From Flavobacterium lacus (GTDB lineage: Bacteria; Bacteroidota; Bacteroidia; Flavobacteriales; Flavobacteriaceae), in the NCBI RefSeq assembly GCF_003268815.1, contig NZ_QLSV01000005.1, positions 1 through 64,000 of the forward strand: 64,000 nucleotides of DNA, read 5' to 3'. The notes beneath the pieces are model-generated. The model was not told where the DNA came from, did no database searches, and was given only the letters and a program-made list of their open reading frames with translations. A program made the position numbers and the translations under genes. Every line of letters begins with the position of its first letter. Within the stretch, counting starts at the first letter, position 1. Shown one piece after another: positions 33,560 to 43,152 of the stretch.

Positions 33560-34429
33560 TTATTTATTGAGTGCATCATTCAACTTTTTTGTATCAACAT
33601 ACTGCTGAAAACAGCTTATTTTTCCGTCTTTCAACGTCCAAAAATGGGCTACCTGAGCATTGTATTCTTTTCCATTTTTGTATTTCCCTTTGTACCGTAA
33701 CGTTGCTAATACTTTGTTGTTTGACATTTCGTGCAGTTCAATTCCATCCAAACTAAAGAAGTCGTGCTCACCAACCACACGGCCGAAAACACCATTCAAA
33801 ACAGCATCAGGTCCAATGTATGGATTGCCATCGGCATATTTATTTCCCTCTGCTTCGTTCCAAACAATCTCGGTATCCATATAACTCAATGCGGTTGGAA
33901 TATCACCTTTAGCGAATGCTTTGTATAAATTATCTACGATTGTAGTATTATTTGGATCAGACACTAAACCTAATTGCTGCAGAAAAACCAAACTATCCAT
34001 AAAATCTTGTTCCTGAGCAATTTTACCGTTTTTCATTACAGCAATAGTAACACCGGATAAATCAACTGACTTTCCGGTGGGGGGAATTCCGAAGAAAGTT
34101 CCGGTGTGTTTCCCTTTAAAATTCCACTGTTTTACAATTTTATTCCCTTGACTTAAAATTTCAACAATCGTAAACTTTTTTTCAGAAAATCCGGAGATAT
34201 AATTTTGGTAAAAAGATTTAAAAGCCTCAATTCCTACAATGTTTTCGGGTTGCGAAATAAGCGTAATATTTGAATCAAAATTTTTGTCCTTTATTAAATC
34301 AATTTGATCTTTATTGACAATGTTATCCCAAACTTGTTCATACATTTTGATATCGTTTCCAACCGTACTTTTTTGAGCAAATGTTATATTTAAAAGTACT
34401 AAAGCGATTAGTATCATTGATTTTTTCAT
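33560..34429 (-). CDS. Exported protein with two NTF2/SnoaL-like domains
   Basis: This 289-residue protein has a signal peptide (MKKSMILIALVLLNITFAQ). The first half has the ester-cyclase type SnoaL pattern (FYQNYISGFSEKKFTIVEIL and WNFKGKHTGTFFGIPPTGK, then AQEQDFMDSLVFLQQLGL). The second half is a further SnoaL-like domain (VDNLYKAFAKGDIPTALSYM, then AEGNKYADGNPYIGPDAVL and a QQYVDTKKL end). Fused NTF2 folds bind small hydrophobic molecules or act as isomerases or cyclases; the substrate is unknown. Another NTF2-like gene lies two genes upstream. Confidence 0.8.
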   Translation of the reverse strand: MKKSMILIALVLLNITFAQKSTVGNDIKMYEQVWDNIVNKDQIDLIKDKNFDSNITLISQPENIVGIEAFKSFYQNYISGFSEKKFTIVEILSQGNKIVKQWNFKGKHTGTFFGIPPTGKSVDLSGVTIAVMKNGKIAQEQDFMDSLVFLQQLGLVSDPNNTTIVDNLYKAFAKGDIPTALSYMDTEIVWNEAEGNKYADGNPYIGPDAVLNGVFGRVVGEHDFFSLDGIELHEMSNNKVLATLRYKGKYKNGKEYNAQVAHFWTLKDGKISCFQQYVDTKKLNDALNK

Positions 34430-34534
34430 TTTATAAAAGTTTTTTGAATTATTAATTTTTAATTGCGTTGTACTGAATCATTGCTATGAACTTTAACAAT
34501 TATGTTATTTCTTTTATCGTTTCAAATTGAAATT

Positions 34535-35464
34535 TTATTGTGTTAAAGTTTCCAAAACCGGTCTGAAAGACATATTCAAATCCTTTTTCGCCAAATCATT
34601 TTTGTAAATTATCTCCGCTGATGATTTAGGTTTTCTGTCGTTCAACATTTCGTGCACATCTGATACTTTGTATGTTTCGCTGGTTAACAGGTAATCTTTA
34701 CCGTGTAAATTATTTGTCGTTGCTGCTTTAAAGGTTGCCAGTGCCACGTCTTTCACATCTACAATGGCAAAAGGCACATCATTGTCAAATAAAGATTGAA
34801 CAAATTCATCGGGAGCGATTTTATTTTTGATTAAAAATTGCATGCCGGTCGAAGTAGAATCTTCTCTGTTCGACATCGATTTTCCCATCACCATCACGGG
34901 TGAAACAGAACTAATTTCGAACGAAAGGTTAGGATTATCTTTTATAAATTCTTCCACCACTTGATTGGCGATGAATTTCGCTTGACTATATGGGTGACTC
35001 ATTTCGCTAGTGAACCGTTTGTCGTTTTCATCAAACGTATCCGTAAAACTTTTACCCTCTGCCGGCATTGGAAAATTGGTATTCCAAGCCGCAACGGATG
35101 CAAGAAGAACCACTTTTTTCACACTTGGCGTTTCCTTGATGACTTTCAAAAAGTTTTCTGTGCCTTTGATGGTAGGGGTGAAGAGTTCTTTTTCGGGGTC
35201 GGTAATGGTCAGTTGGAAAGGTGTTCCGCTGTGAATAACGATATCACATTCACTAACAAATTCTTTGAGTTGTGCTTTGTCTTCCACATTGAGTTCTTCG
35301 ATGTACAGATGATGGGCATTTTTCAAATTCATCAAATGTTGGTATTTTTCTTCTTTTGAAATATCCGTTGCAGAAACTTTAACTTCGAAACCATTGTCTA
35401 AAAATTGCTTGGTGATAAAGCTTCCTATAAATCCGGAACCACCAATGATGCCTACTTTTTTCAT
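34535..35464 (-). CDS. NAD(P)-dependent extended SDR / epimerase-like protein
   Basis: This protein has 309 residues from the ATG at 35464 (a TTG 27 bases upstream is in frame but less likely). The dinucleotide-binding start KVGIIGGSGFIGSFITKQFL, DIVIHSGTPFQL, VVLLASVAAWN and the SHPYSQAKFIANQVV stretch with the YxxxK active site identify an extended short-chain dehydrogenase/epimerase of the dihydroflavonol-reductase type. The substrate is unknown. It forms a same-strand group with two NTF2-like genes and a hydrolase. Confidence 0.85.
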   Translation of the reverse strand: MKKVGIIGGSGFIGSFITKQFLDNGFEVKVSATDISKEEKYQHLMNLKNAHHLYIEELNVEDKAQLKEFVSECDIVIHSGTPFQLTITDPEKELFTPTIKGTENFLKVIKETPSVKKVVLLASVAAWNTNFPMPAEGKSFTDTFDENDKRFTSEMSHPYSQAKFIANQVVEEFIKDNPNLSFEISSVSPVMVMGKSMSNREDSTSTGMQFLIKNKIAPDEFVQSLFDNDVPFAIVDVKDVALATFKAATTNNLHGKDYLLTSETYKVSDVHEMLNDRKPKSSAEIIYKNDLAKKDLNMSFRPVLETLTQ

Positions 35465-35526
35465 TTCTTCATTTTTTAAAGAAACCTGCAAAGCTTTTGA
35501 GTTCTTTACAGGTTTTGAATTAATAA

Positions 35527-36045
35527 TTATTTTGTGGTTGTACTGTCAACCGCGGTTGTGGCGGCAGAAAGTTTTTGCATGTCCATGGCAATTTTAGTGT
35601 TATTCCAAAAGCCTACTTCGCGAACAATTTTACCGTTTACAAACTGAGCAGTGATGGCACAAGGCAAGATGTATTCTTCACCAGTAGCTTTTAATGTGCC
35701 CTTCCAATCACCCCAAAAATTAACCCACGTTTCGCCGTTATCGGTAACTACCATTTCATATTCTGATTCGGAGTCAATAAAATCTATATTCGAAAAAAGT
35801 TTCGTGTCTTCTTTACTTACTTCGATTAATTTATCTATGCTAACTGCTTTGTCTTTGGTGACATTGTGTTCAATTTTTGCCGTGTCCGCATAAAATGATT
35901 TCATTGTTGCCCAATCTGCTTTTTCATAGGCTTCGATTGATTTTTTAAACGAATCAATTTCCGGAGATTGTTGGGTGTACCGTTGCTTTTCTTGACAGGA
36001 TGCCAAAACAACTAAACCGATAACTACAATTGCTATTTTTTTCAT
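35527..36045 (-). CDS. NTF2-like (SnoaL/DUF4440 type) lipoprotein
   Basis: This 172-residue protein has a lipobox VVLASC. The mature domain shows IEAYEKADWATMKSFYADTAKI, a central set of strands with TGEEYILPCAITAQFVNGKIV and a GFWNNTKIAMDMQ helix, the usual layout of SnoaL/DUF4440 domains. The tail is low-complexity Ser/Thr. The role is unknown. Confidence 0.8.
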   Translation of the reverse strand: MKKIAIVVIGLVVLASCQEKQRYTQQSPEIDSFKKSIEAYEKADWATMKSFYADTAKIEHNVTKDKAVSIDKLIEVSKEDTKLFSNIDFIDSESEYEMVVTDNGETWVNFWGDWKGTLKATGEEYILPCAITAQFVNGKIVREVGFWNNTKIAMDMQKLSAATTAVDSTTTK

Positions 36046-36159
36046 GATTATATTATTTTTAAGATGATTTGTTCTAGTTCACGTATCAATAAATTATTTT
36101 TATTCGATTTAGCAACAGTGAACGCGTACATTGAATTTATAAGGTTTAATTGAATTATT

Positions 36160-36882
36160 TTATTTGCTCATTTCTTTATTAAGTATGTAGGTATATCCCC
36201 ATGAGTCATCTATAGCACCTCTAAAATCATTTCGCACTTGTTCGGCTTTTTTTACGCCATGTTTATTTTCCATGATTTTCCAAACCCCATCTTTTTCGAT
36301 ATCCATTTCTGCTAAATCTTTATACGAAGTTGTCACCATATAATCAGGTGCATCTTCGGCACCGCCCATAAATGAGTACCATGAACCTCTAATATCTCCT
36401 TCAACAGCTTTTAGTGTGTTATGAACTTCTTTAAGGGTTGCATTAAAAACGGTTGAGTTTTTTACTCTAAAGTACGTTACCCACACCACGGTGCGATCCG
36501 GAGTTACTTTTTTGGTGCTCATTTCCGGCATAGTAGAAGCCAAATGATATACACTTTTTTCAATGTGAGGCATGATCATATTGATAACAATATCTCTACA
36601 CGCTTTGCCGGCTTCATCGTCTTTGTCTAACTCTGCCCAGTTTTTAACTAACCCTGTTAAAGCATAAACGGTTCCTTCTCCTTGTATTCTTGACCAAAGG
36701 TTCCACGATTCGGTGCCTTTGTTTTTTTCATAACATTCTTTATACATTTTTACACCTGCCTTGAATTGTTCATTATGACCTTGCTTGATCGTTAATTCAG
36801 ACATTGTTAAAATTTGACGTTCTGCAACTTGTGCCATAGCTATTACTGGTAATAGCAGTACTAAAAAGAGTAATTTTTTCAT
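36160..36882 (-). CDS. Exported protein of unknown function
   Basis: This 240-residue protein has a signal peptide (MKKLLFLVLLLPVIAMAQ). The sequence looks like two related halves: TMSELTIKQGHNEQFKAGVK with ESWNLWSRIQGEGTVYALTG, and VVWVTYFRVKNSTVFNATLK with GSWYSFMGGAEDAPDYMVTT. The strand-helix-strand arrangement resembles dimeric alpha/beta-barrel (ABM-like) domains in tandem. That is inference, and no named family is recognised. Confidence 0.7.
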   Translation of the reverse strand: MKKLLFLVLLLPVIAMAQVAERQILTMSELTIKQGHNEQFKAGVKMYKECYEKNKGTESWNLWSRIQGEGTVYALTGLVKNWAELDKDDEAGKACRDIVINMIMPHIEKSVYHLASTMPEMSTKKVTPDRTVVWVTYFRVKNSTVFNATLKEVHNTLKAVEGDIRGSWYSFMGGAEDAPDYMVTTSYKDLAEMDIEKDGVWKIMENKHGVKKAEQVRNDFRGAIDDSWGYTYILNKEMSK

Positions 36883-37055
36883 GTTTAATTAATTTTAAGA
36901 TTAGTTGAATTGGATGTAAATCCGGTACTAAGTAAAATGTAATTAACTGAAAATGAAATAGGTTTAGGACGAATTGGCTGGAATAGTGTCCGAAGAAGGG
37001 GTTTTACTTATCGAAATGTGCCTATTGGTCAATATGTCAATGTGAAGTGTGATGA

Positions 37056-38945
37056 TTAAGCCGCTTTTCGCAATTTAAAATCAAAAATATGGGTTGTTCC
37101 ATTTTCTGATTCTTCTTTCATAGTTCCGTTTAATTGTTGGGTGAGGAGGGAAACTAGCTGAGTTCCGAAACCGGTTCCGTGCGTAATTCCGGATTTTCCG
37201 ATGCCATTATCGGTGACAACCAAATGAAGATGTTGGTCATTTTGCTTTTCTAATTTAATGGTAATTGTTCCTTTATCGCCTTCAGGGAAAGCATACTTGA
37301 TAGTGTTCGTTAGTAATTCATTGATTATCAACCCTAAAGGAACAGCTGTGTCAATGTCTAAATCGAGTTTTTCCATCGCTAAATTCAATTTTACTTTTTG
37401 TTCTGCACCAAAACTGTCGAGAATACTTTGACTGAGGTTTAAAAAATAATCTTTCATTTCGATAGAACCTAAATTTGTTCCTTGATAGAGTTTTTGATGA
37501 ACGATGCTAATTGAATTCACTCTATTTTGTCCTTCTGTCATCGCTTCTTTCGTTTTTAAATCATCAATTTGAGCCGATTGTAAAGCAAGTAAACTCGATA
37601 CAATTTCCAAATTATTTTTCACACGGTGGTGAATTTCTTTCATCAATAATTCGTTTTCCGCATTTTTTTGAGCTAACAAACGATTGCTTTTGCTTCGGTT
37701 TCGATAGCTGATCAAGGCAAAAATCAATAACCCTAAAAGCAAAGCAACAACAACAATTCCCAAATATTGAACTAACTTTTGTTGGGCTATTTTAGCTTCC
37801 TGAAAAGCGATGGTTTCCTCTTTTTTCTCAGTTTCGTATTTCGTTAGCAGTTCCGACATTTTTGCATCACTTTCAATCGAACCGATGCTATCTCTTAAAT
37901 CATAAGCTTTTTGTTTGTATGATAATGCAGATTCAAAGTCGTTTAGCTTCCGGTAAATTGTACTAACATGGTGATAATTTTCAATTAGATTTGCAATGTC
38001 ATTATTCGTTTCCTGCAATCGAACGGTTTCCAGTTGATAGGGAAGAGCTTCTTTGTAATTTCCTTTTAACAGATTTATTTCCCCTAAATTGGCAGTCACC
38101 GTGGTGATTCCGTTATGGTAGTTGGATTCTTTTGCCATTCGCAAACTATTGGTATAAAAACGAATCGCTTCATCATATCTTCCTAATTTTTTGAGTGCAT
38201 TTCCTTGGCTGTTGCCAATATCAACCAAGCTGGTCAATCCTAAATTTTGTTCTTTAACGATAGCGGCTGCTTTATTAAAATAGTCTAATGATACTTGATT
38301 TTTTTCCATCGCAATGGCAACGTCTCCGGCATTACTATAAACGTAAAAGAATTCAGAAGTCAAGTTATTTTTTTCTGCCATTTCGATTGCTTTTTCAGCA
38401 TAATCCAAGGCTTCATTCAATCGGTTTTGCTTGGTTAAATCCCACGAAATTCGGGTCATTGCATCACAAATTCCGGCTTTATCATCAATGCTTTCCATTA
38501 ATTTTAAAGCGTAAATATTCTTTTGCATCGCTTTTTCATATTCACCCTTTTTCTTTAAAACCCAAGCCATTTTAAACGAAGTCGATGCTTGTCCTCTTCT
38601 ATTTTCAATGGCTTTATATCCTTTCATTGCCTTATCAAAAAATAGATTAGCAGAATCTAGCTGAAGTAAGTTGGCGTGCATTCTGCCTTCCATTTCATAA
38701 AATTTAGGTTGCCAGTTTTTATCGTTTACTTGATCGGCAAGTTGGACACCTTTTTTGGCTAATTCCAATGCTTGTTTCATATCATTTCCAAAAGCAATGT
38801 TGACCATTTCGGAAATGATTTCAAATTTTTTGGTTTGATTTTTTTCTGAATTTAGTTTCCGTTCTAATTCTGCCAAAGTGGCTTGTTGACTATGAATAAT
38901 AAAAGGGAACAACAGAAAAATTAGTAGTTTTAATTTCATAGTCAT
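37056..38945 (-). CDS. TPR sensor histidine kinase (HisKA_2 type)
   Basis: This 629-residue protein has an export signal and then five or six tetratricopeptide repeats (about 30-350: MKGYKAIENRRGQASTSFKM, FYVYSNAGDVAIAMEKNQVS and others). A coiled coil, a membrane segment near 395-413 (LGIVVVALLLGLLIFALISY) and the kinase core complete it. The phospho-acceptor helix reads LMKEIHHRVKNNLEIVSSLL, the HisKA_2 form, followed by HATPase boxes IINELLTNTIKYAF, VVTDNGIGK and GTGFGTQLV. It lies 9 bases after the LytTR response regulator gene, so the two form one system. The TPRs probably sense a protein or peptide outside. Confidence 0.9.
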   Translation of the reverse strand: MTMKLKLLIFLLFPFIIHSQQATLAELERKLNSEKNQTKKFEIISEMVNIAFGNDMKQALELAKKGVQLADQVNDKNWQPKFYEMEGRMHANLLQLDSANLFFDKAMKGYKAIENRRGQASTSFKMAWVLKKKGEYEKAMQKNIYALKLMESIDDKAGICDAMTRISWDLTKQNRLNEALDYAEKAIEMAEKNNLTSEFFYVYSNAGDVAIAMEKNQVSLDYFNKAAAIVKEQNLGLTSLVDIGNSQGNALKKLGRYDEAIRFYTNSLRMAKESNYHNGITTVTANLGEINLLKGNYKEALPYQLETVRLQETNNDIANLIENYHHVSTIYRKLNDFESALSYKQKAYDLRDSIGSIESDAKMSELLTKYETEKKEETIAFQEAKIAQQKLVQYLGIVVVALLLGLLIFALISYRNRSKSNRLLAQKNAENELLMKEIHHRVKNNLEIVSSLLALQSAQIDDLKTKEAMTEGQNRVNSISIVHQKLYQGTNLGSIEMKDYFLNLSQSILDSFGAEQKVKLNLAMEKLDLDIDTAVPLGLIINELLTNTIKYAFPEGDKGTITIKLEKQNDQHLHLVVTDNGIGKSGITHGTGFGTQLVSLLTQQLNGTMKEESENGTTHIFDFKLRKAA

Positions 38946-38954
38946 CAGATAAAT

Positions 38955-39683
38955 TTATACTTTTTGTATGTGAAGTAATAGTTGTTTTTTTAATTCAGGA
39001 CTTACGGGAATGGCTTTTTTGGCAATCACCAAATGACTGGTGGCAATTTCGTCGATGTGATGCATATTTATGATAAAAGAGCGATGAATACGCATCAGGT
39101 TTTTGACATTCAACTTTTCTTCTAAATCTTTTAACGTACTGACAATAAGGTGTTCTTTTTCTTTGCAATGGATTTTGCAGTAATTGCGTTCGGCTTCAAT
39201 ATAGAGAATGTCGTTGATGTTAATTTTTATCATTTTATCGTGGCTTCGAACAAAAATCGAATCACTCATCACAAAAGTATCTAACTCATTAACTTCTACT
39301 TTTTTTTCTTCTTGAATGCGAAGAATCGTCAATTCAATGGCGTGTTGTAAATCTAATTTTTTGAAAGGTTTGGAGATAAAAGCGTACGGATTTGTTGTTT
39401 TTGCTCTATTAAAATGAGTATCATCCGCATTCGCAGTTAAATAAATAATCGGAATTTTGAATTCTTTTTGGATGATGTGAGCCAATTCGATTCCATCCAA
39501 ATCACCCTTGAGATAAATGTCAAGGAGTAAAATATCCGGTGTATTTTCACGGATTTTCGGCAAAACTTCTTCTGCTCTGGGAATGATTCCAATTACATCA
39601 TACCCAAGACTTGACAATTGAAGTGCAATATTAGCACCAATAATCATCTCGTCTTCTACAATAAGAATTTTGATTTTTTCCAT
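38955..39683 (-). CDS. LytTR-type response regulator
   Basis: This 242-residue protein has a receiver domain: KILIVEDEMIIGANIALQL with the acidic pair, DILLLDIYLKGD carrying the phospho-accepting Asp, IIYLTANAD and AFISKPF with the conserved Lys. It is joined to a LytTR DNA-binding domain (DILYIEAERNYCKIHCKEKE, then LMRIHRSFIINMHHIDE). It is first in the pair and followed by its kinase. The system sits in the middle of the aromatic degradation region, and whether it controls that pathway is not shown. Confidence 0.92.
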   Translation of the reverse strand: MEKIKILIVEDEMIIGANIALQLSSLGYDVIGIIPRAEEVLPKIRENTPDILLLDIYLKGDLDGIELAHIIQKEFKIPIIYLTANADDTHFNRAKTTNPYAFISKPFKKLDLQHAIELTILRIQEEKKVEVNELDTFVMSDSIFVRSHDKMIKININDILYIEAERNYCKIHCKEKEHLIVSTLKDLEEKLNVKNLMRIHRSFIINMHHIDEIATSHLVIAKKAIPVSPELKKQLLLHIQKV

Positions 39684-39776
39684 TAAGAAAATAACTTATA
39701 AATGAATAACTTCAATAATAATCTTAAAATTCTAAATGGTAGATCTACAATGGGCGGATAAAAATACGATTTTTAT

Positions 39777-40760
39777 TTAACTTTTGTTAAAATCTTCATG
39801 ATTATCTATAAATGTTATTTTTCGGGTAGGTGCGGTGTTTACACGAAGATCAAAAATATCAAAGCGATTGTAATGTCCGAGAATATCGTGCATTTGTTTT
39901 GGTTGAATGCATTTTTCTAGGTCGATATCGGCATACACAATTCCTTCATCATCAATCAAAGGTTCGCCCACAACCGCTCCGTTTGGTCCTATAATTCCTG
40001 AGAAAGCGGAACTTTTACGCGTCAATAGTTCTTCTATATTCGGAACATCCGGTTTTAAAATGTCCATCATTTCTTTGGAAATAGTGGAACACGAAACCAC
40101 AGTGAATAATTTCCCTTCAAACGAATGAGCAGCGGCACGAATTTTAATAGCTTCCGCCATATTGTAATCGGGTGGAGCAACTGGAAGTGAAATATAGTTG
40201 GCAATGTGAATCAATTCGCCTTGTGATAATAACGTAAATCGAGCTAAGGTGTTGGTGTTTTCACCACACGCCAAAGTTCCGATGGGACCGATTTCGGTTT
40301 TATATACTTTTAAGGAGGAACCATCACCGCTTGACCAAGTCAGTTTTTCTGCCCAAGTTGGTACTAACTTGCGGTGTTTTCCGATAAGATTTCCGTGGTT
40401 GTCAATGATGAGATTGGTATTGTAAATTTCGCCATAACTATCGCCACGTTCGTTAATTCCAATGACCACGTGCATATTGAAATCTTTTGCTGCTTGAAAT
40501 AACGGTTTCATCGACTCATCCGTTACAGCGACTGAATTTTTATATAATTGCTCGTACCATTTACTGCCTTGCACGGGTGTCATAATCCAGTTCCAATAGG
40601 GATATCCGGCCACAAAAACTTCCGGAAATGCAATTAATTGAGCTCCGTTTGAACTGGCTTCTTTGATGAAAGATATTGCTTTTTCAATGGTTTTCTCTAC
40701 GTTTAAAAAAACGGGTGAGGTTTGGACGGCGGCGGCTTTGAATTTGTGGAATTGAATCAT
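39777..40760 (-). CDS. Nitrilase (carbon-nitrogen hydrolase superfamily)
   Basis: This 327-residue protein has the full Glu-Lys-Cys triad: LIAFPEVFVAGYPYWNWI (Glu), GKHRKLVPTWAEKLTW (Lys) and GTLACGENTNTLARF (Cys). The CGENTN sequence is the form seen in true nitrilases rather than amidases. It should convert a nitrile to its acid and ammonia. It is in line with the aryl-CoA thioesterase and ligase genes, so an aromatic or arylaliphatic nitrile feeding the pathway is a reasonable guess but unproven. Confidence 0.85.
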   Translation of the reverse strand: MIQFHKFKAAAVQTSPVFLNVEKTIEKAISFIKEASSNGAQLIAFPEVFVAGYPYWNWIMTPVQGSKWYEQLYKNSVAVTDESMKPLFQAAKDFNMHVVIGINERGDSYGEIYNTNLIIDNHGNLIGKHRKLVPTWAEKLTWSSGDGSSLKVYKTEIGPIGTLACGENTNTLARFTLLSQGELIHIANYISLPVAPPDYNMAEAIKIRAAAHSFEGKLFTVVSCSTISKEMMDILKPDVPNIEELLTRKSSAFSGIIGPNGAVVGEPLIDDEGIVYADIDLEKCIQPKQMHDILGHYNRFDIFDLRVNTAPTRKITFIDNHEDFNKS

Positions 40761-40776
40761 AATTAATATTTTTTTT

Positions 40777-41046
40777 GAACACAGATCGAAGAAATTTAAA
40801 AAATTTTTAAAATCTATTTCTTTAATTTCTTTAATTTCTCTAATTTTTAAAATCTGTGTTCCTCTTTTTAAGTTTTGAACACAGATTAAAGAAATTTAAA
40901 AAATCTTTAAAATTTATTTTTTTTTATTTCTCTAATTTTTCAAATCCGTGTTCCTCTTTTTAAGTTTTGAACACAGATTAAAGAAATTTAAAAAATCTTT
41001 AAAATTTATTTTTTTTTTATTTCTCTAATTTTTCAAATCCGTGTTC
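40777..41046. repeat. Three tandem hairpin repeats, GAACACAGATT family
   Basis: Three successive hairpins lie at 40777-40861, 40877-40953 and 40969-41046. Each starts GAACACAGAT and ends ATCYGTGTTC with an A/T-rich interior. Copies two and three are nearly identical with a 92-base period. The block fills the space between the thioesterase and nitrilase genes. It may act as a terminator or RNA-stability element; a MITE-like origin is possible. Confidence 0.8.
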
Positions 41047-41051
41047 CCATT

Positions 41052-41474
41052 TTATATTTTGAATTTTGAGATTTTCTCTTTCATTTCATCTGAAAAACCT
41101 TCTGCTTTTATTTTCTCCCGGTCTTCGGCGATTTTAACGTTGACTAGGGTTACTTCGCCTTCTAAAACGGTTACTTCTTTTTCATTCACGAATTGAAATC
41201 CGCATAAAACAGAGGCAAAACCAACGTCTTTTACCCATAATTTTTTGGTCAAGACTTCTCCTAAACGAGCCGGATTTTTGAATTGAATTTTCAAATCAAC
41301 TGTTGGAATACCGTTCGTTTCGTGCATTTTTGAAAACGGTCTATCGAGTGCTTCTTCAAACCAATCTTCTACTAAATCATTGAGCATTTCTAAAAATCTT
41401 GGATAGAACACGATGCCTGCGTAGTCAATGTGTTTGAATTTTATTTTTTCTTGTTTGGTGAAGATGTTGTTCAT
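41052..41474 (-). CDS. 4-hydroxybenzoyl-CoA thioesterase-family protein
   Basis: This 140-residue hot-dog-fold protein begins FTKQEKIKFKHIDYAGIVFY, holding the Asp-Tyr-Ala-Gly-Ile-Val motif of 4HBT-type thioesterases, then PRFLEMLNDLVEDWFEEAL. It hydrolyses acyl- or aroyl-CoA. Placed next to an aryl-CoA ligase and an aryl-CoA hydroxylase fusion, it would release the free 5-hydroxylated acid (gentisate or a relative) for ring opening. Confidence 0.85.
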   Translation of the reverse strand: MNNIFTKQEKIKFKHIDYAGIVFYPRFLEMLNDLVEDWFEEALDRPFSKMHETNGIPTVDLKIQFKNPARLGEVLTKKLWVKDVGFASVLCGFQFVNEKEVTVLEGEVTLVNVKIAEDREKIKAEGFSDEMKEKISKFKI

Positions 41475-41491
41475 TTTTTTTGTTTTTTTTT

Positions 41492-41550
41492 GCCACGAAT
41501 TTCACGAATTATCACGAATCTACTTTGTGTAAATTAGCGTAATTCGTGGC
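41492..41550. repeat. Hairpin repeat, GCCACGAATT family
   Basis: Arms GCCACGAATT (41492-41501) and AATTCGTGGC (41541-41550), with CACGAATT-type direct repeats inside the left part. The right arm touches the stop codon of the CoA ligase gene, so it may serve as its terminator. Confidence 0.75.
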
Positions 41551-43142
41551 TATTTCAATTTAAACCGCTGTATTTTTCCCGTCTCCGTCTTAGGCAAAGC
41601 TTCCGTAAAATAAATCACTCTTGGATATTTATATGGAGCAGCTACTTCTTTGAACCAGTGTTGGATATGGTTTTTCATGTTTTCTGTTGCTTTAGCTGTA
41701 TCTTTTAACACAATATGAGCACAAACTAACATCCCACGTTCATCATCAGGTAAACCCACTACGGCACATTCCAGAATTTCTTCGTGGGTTAAAAGTACGG
41801 ATTCTACTTCAATTGCTGCAATATTATAGCCTGAAGAAATGATCATATCATCACCACGAGCGACAAACCAGAAGTAACCGTCTTCATCTTGCTTGAAAAT
41901 ATCACCAGTAATATTCCAACCATTTTGAACGTATTCTTGCTGTTTTTCTATTCGATTTAGGTATTTACAACCTGTAATTCCGCGAACGGCTAATCGTCCG
42001 GGTTCGTTGACTGGAACATCATTTCCGTTAGCATCAATGATTTTCGCTTCATAACCTGTAATAGCCAAACCTGTTGAGCCAGGTTTCATATTTGAATCGT
42101 TGGAGGAGATAAATATATGTAACATTTCTGTTGCACCAATACCGTCAATGATTTTTAATCCGGTGGCGTTGTACCAATCTTCCCAAACCTTTAACGGCAA
42201 GGTTTCTCCGGCAGAGACGCATTTGCGTAAGCTGGAGATGTCATAATCCTTGACTTTAGTTGTAATAATTCGCCAAGCGGTTGGAGCCGTAAAACAAATC
42301 GTGATTTTATGGTCTTGAATGGCTTGCAACAAAACATCGGGTGTTGGTTTTTCTATTAAAAATGTAGAAGCACCAAAATACAATGGAAACAATACCAATC
42401 CTCCCAAACCAAAGGTAAAACCTAGTGGCGGACTTCCTGTAAATATATCATTTGCGTTAGCTTGAAGCGAATACGTTGGGAATGCTTCGCAAATATTCAA
42501 AATATCTTTATGGTAATGAGCCGTCATTTTGGGCAATCCTGTTGTTCCGGAAGTAAACCCAATTAAGGCAACACTATCTGATTTGGAATGAAAATTAGCA
42601 ACCGTTTTAGGTTTATTCATCATCAGATTTTCCAATTCGGAAGTACCGCTTTCTGAACCACAGAATTTGCAGATTCTTTTCAGAAAATCGGAATCCACCA
42701 AATCCATTTCACTTTCTAAAGCGATGTCACAAAACACGTGCGCTATTTCGGCACATTCAATGATTGTTTTGAGTTCTTTGGAACGTAATAATGGCATTGT
42801 TGCTACTACAATTCCGCCTGCTTTCAGAATTCCGAACCACAATGCTACCATCATTGGATTATTGGCAGAACGAATCAGCACCCGATTTCCGGATTGTAAA
42901 CCTAACTCATCGACTAAAACATTGGCAATTTGATTGGCTTTTTCAAATAAATCCTGATACGTCCACGTCTTTTTGAACGTGCGAAGACAGGGAGCAGTTC
43001 CATTCCCGTTTTTGATGTGAACATCTAAAAGCCGTTCGACACAATTGAGCATTTCGTTCTCATACCAACCTTGTAAATAGGTAGGCTGCAAGTCGATGCT
43101 TGGTAGGGAATTTTGAGCGAAGTTGTCATCAAAGTGTTTCAT
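41550..43142 (-). CDS. Aryl-CoA ligase (benzoate/2-aminobenzoate/salicylate-CoA ligase type)
   Basis: This 530-residue member of the AMP-forming ligase family has the P-loop GFTSGTTGLPKMTAHYHKD, the adenine site KIIDGIGATEMLHIF, the TGDIFKQDEDGYFWFVARGDD hinge and the C-terminal catalytic Lys in PKTETGKIQRFKLK. The substrate-pocket blocks (FTGSPPLGFTFGLGG, FTAPTAWRII) agree with benzoate-CoA ligase-like enzymes. It should form an aryl-CoA thioester from salicylate, anthranilate or a similar acid, the substrate of the neighbouring monooxygenase-reductase fusion. Confidence 0.88.
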   Translation of the reverse strand: MKHFDDNFAQNSLPSIDLQPTYLQGWYENEMLNCVERLLDVHIKNGNGTAPCLRTFKKTWTYQDLFEKANQIANVLVDELGLQSGNRVLIRSANNPMMVALWFGILKAGGIVVATMPLLRSKELKTIIECAEIAHVFCDIALESEMDLVDSDFLKRICKFCGSESGTSELENLMMNKPKTVANFHSKSDSVALIGFTSGTTGLPKMTAHYHKDILNICEAFPTYSLQANANDIFTGSPPLGFTFGLGGLVLFPLYFGASTFLIEKPTPDVLLQAIQDHKITICFTAPTAWRIITTKVKDYDISSLRKCVSAGETLPLKVWEDWYNATGLKIIDGIGATEMLHIFISSNDSNMKPGSTGLAITGYEAKIIDANGNDVPVNEPGRLAVRGITGCKYLNRIEKQQEYVQNGWNITGDIFKQDEDGYFWFVARGDDMIISSGYNIAAIEVESVLLTHEEILECAVVGLPDDERGMLVCAHIVLKDTAKATENMKNHIQHWFKEVAAPYKYPRVIYFTEALPKTETGKIQRFKLK

Positions 43143-43152
43143 TGCTTACGCT

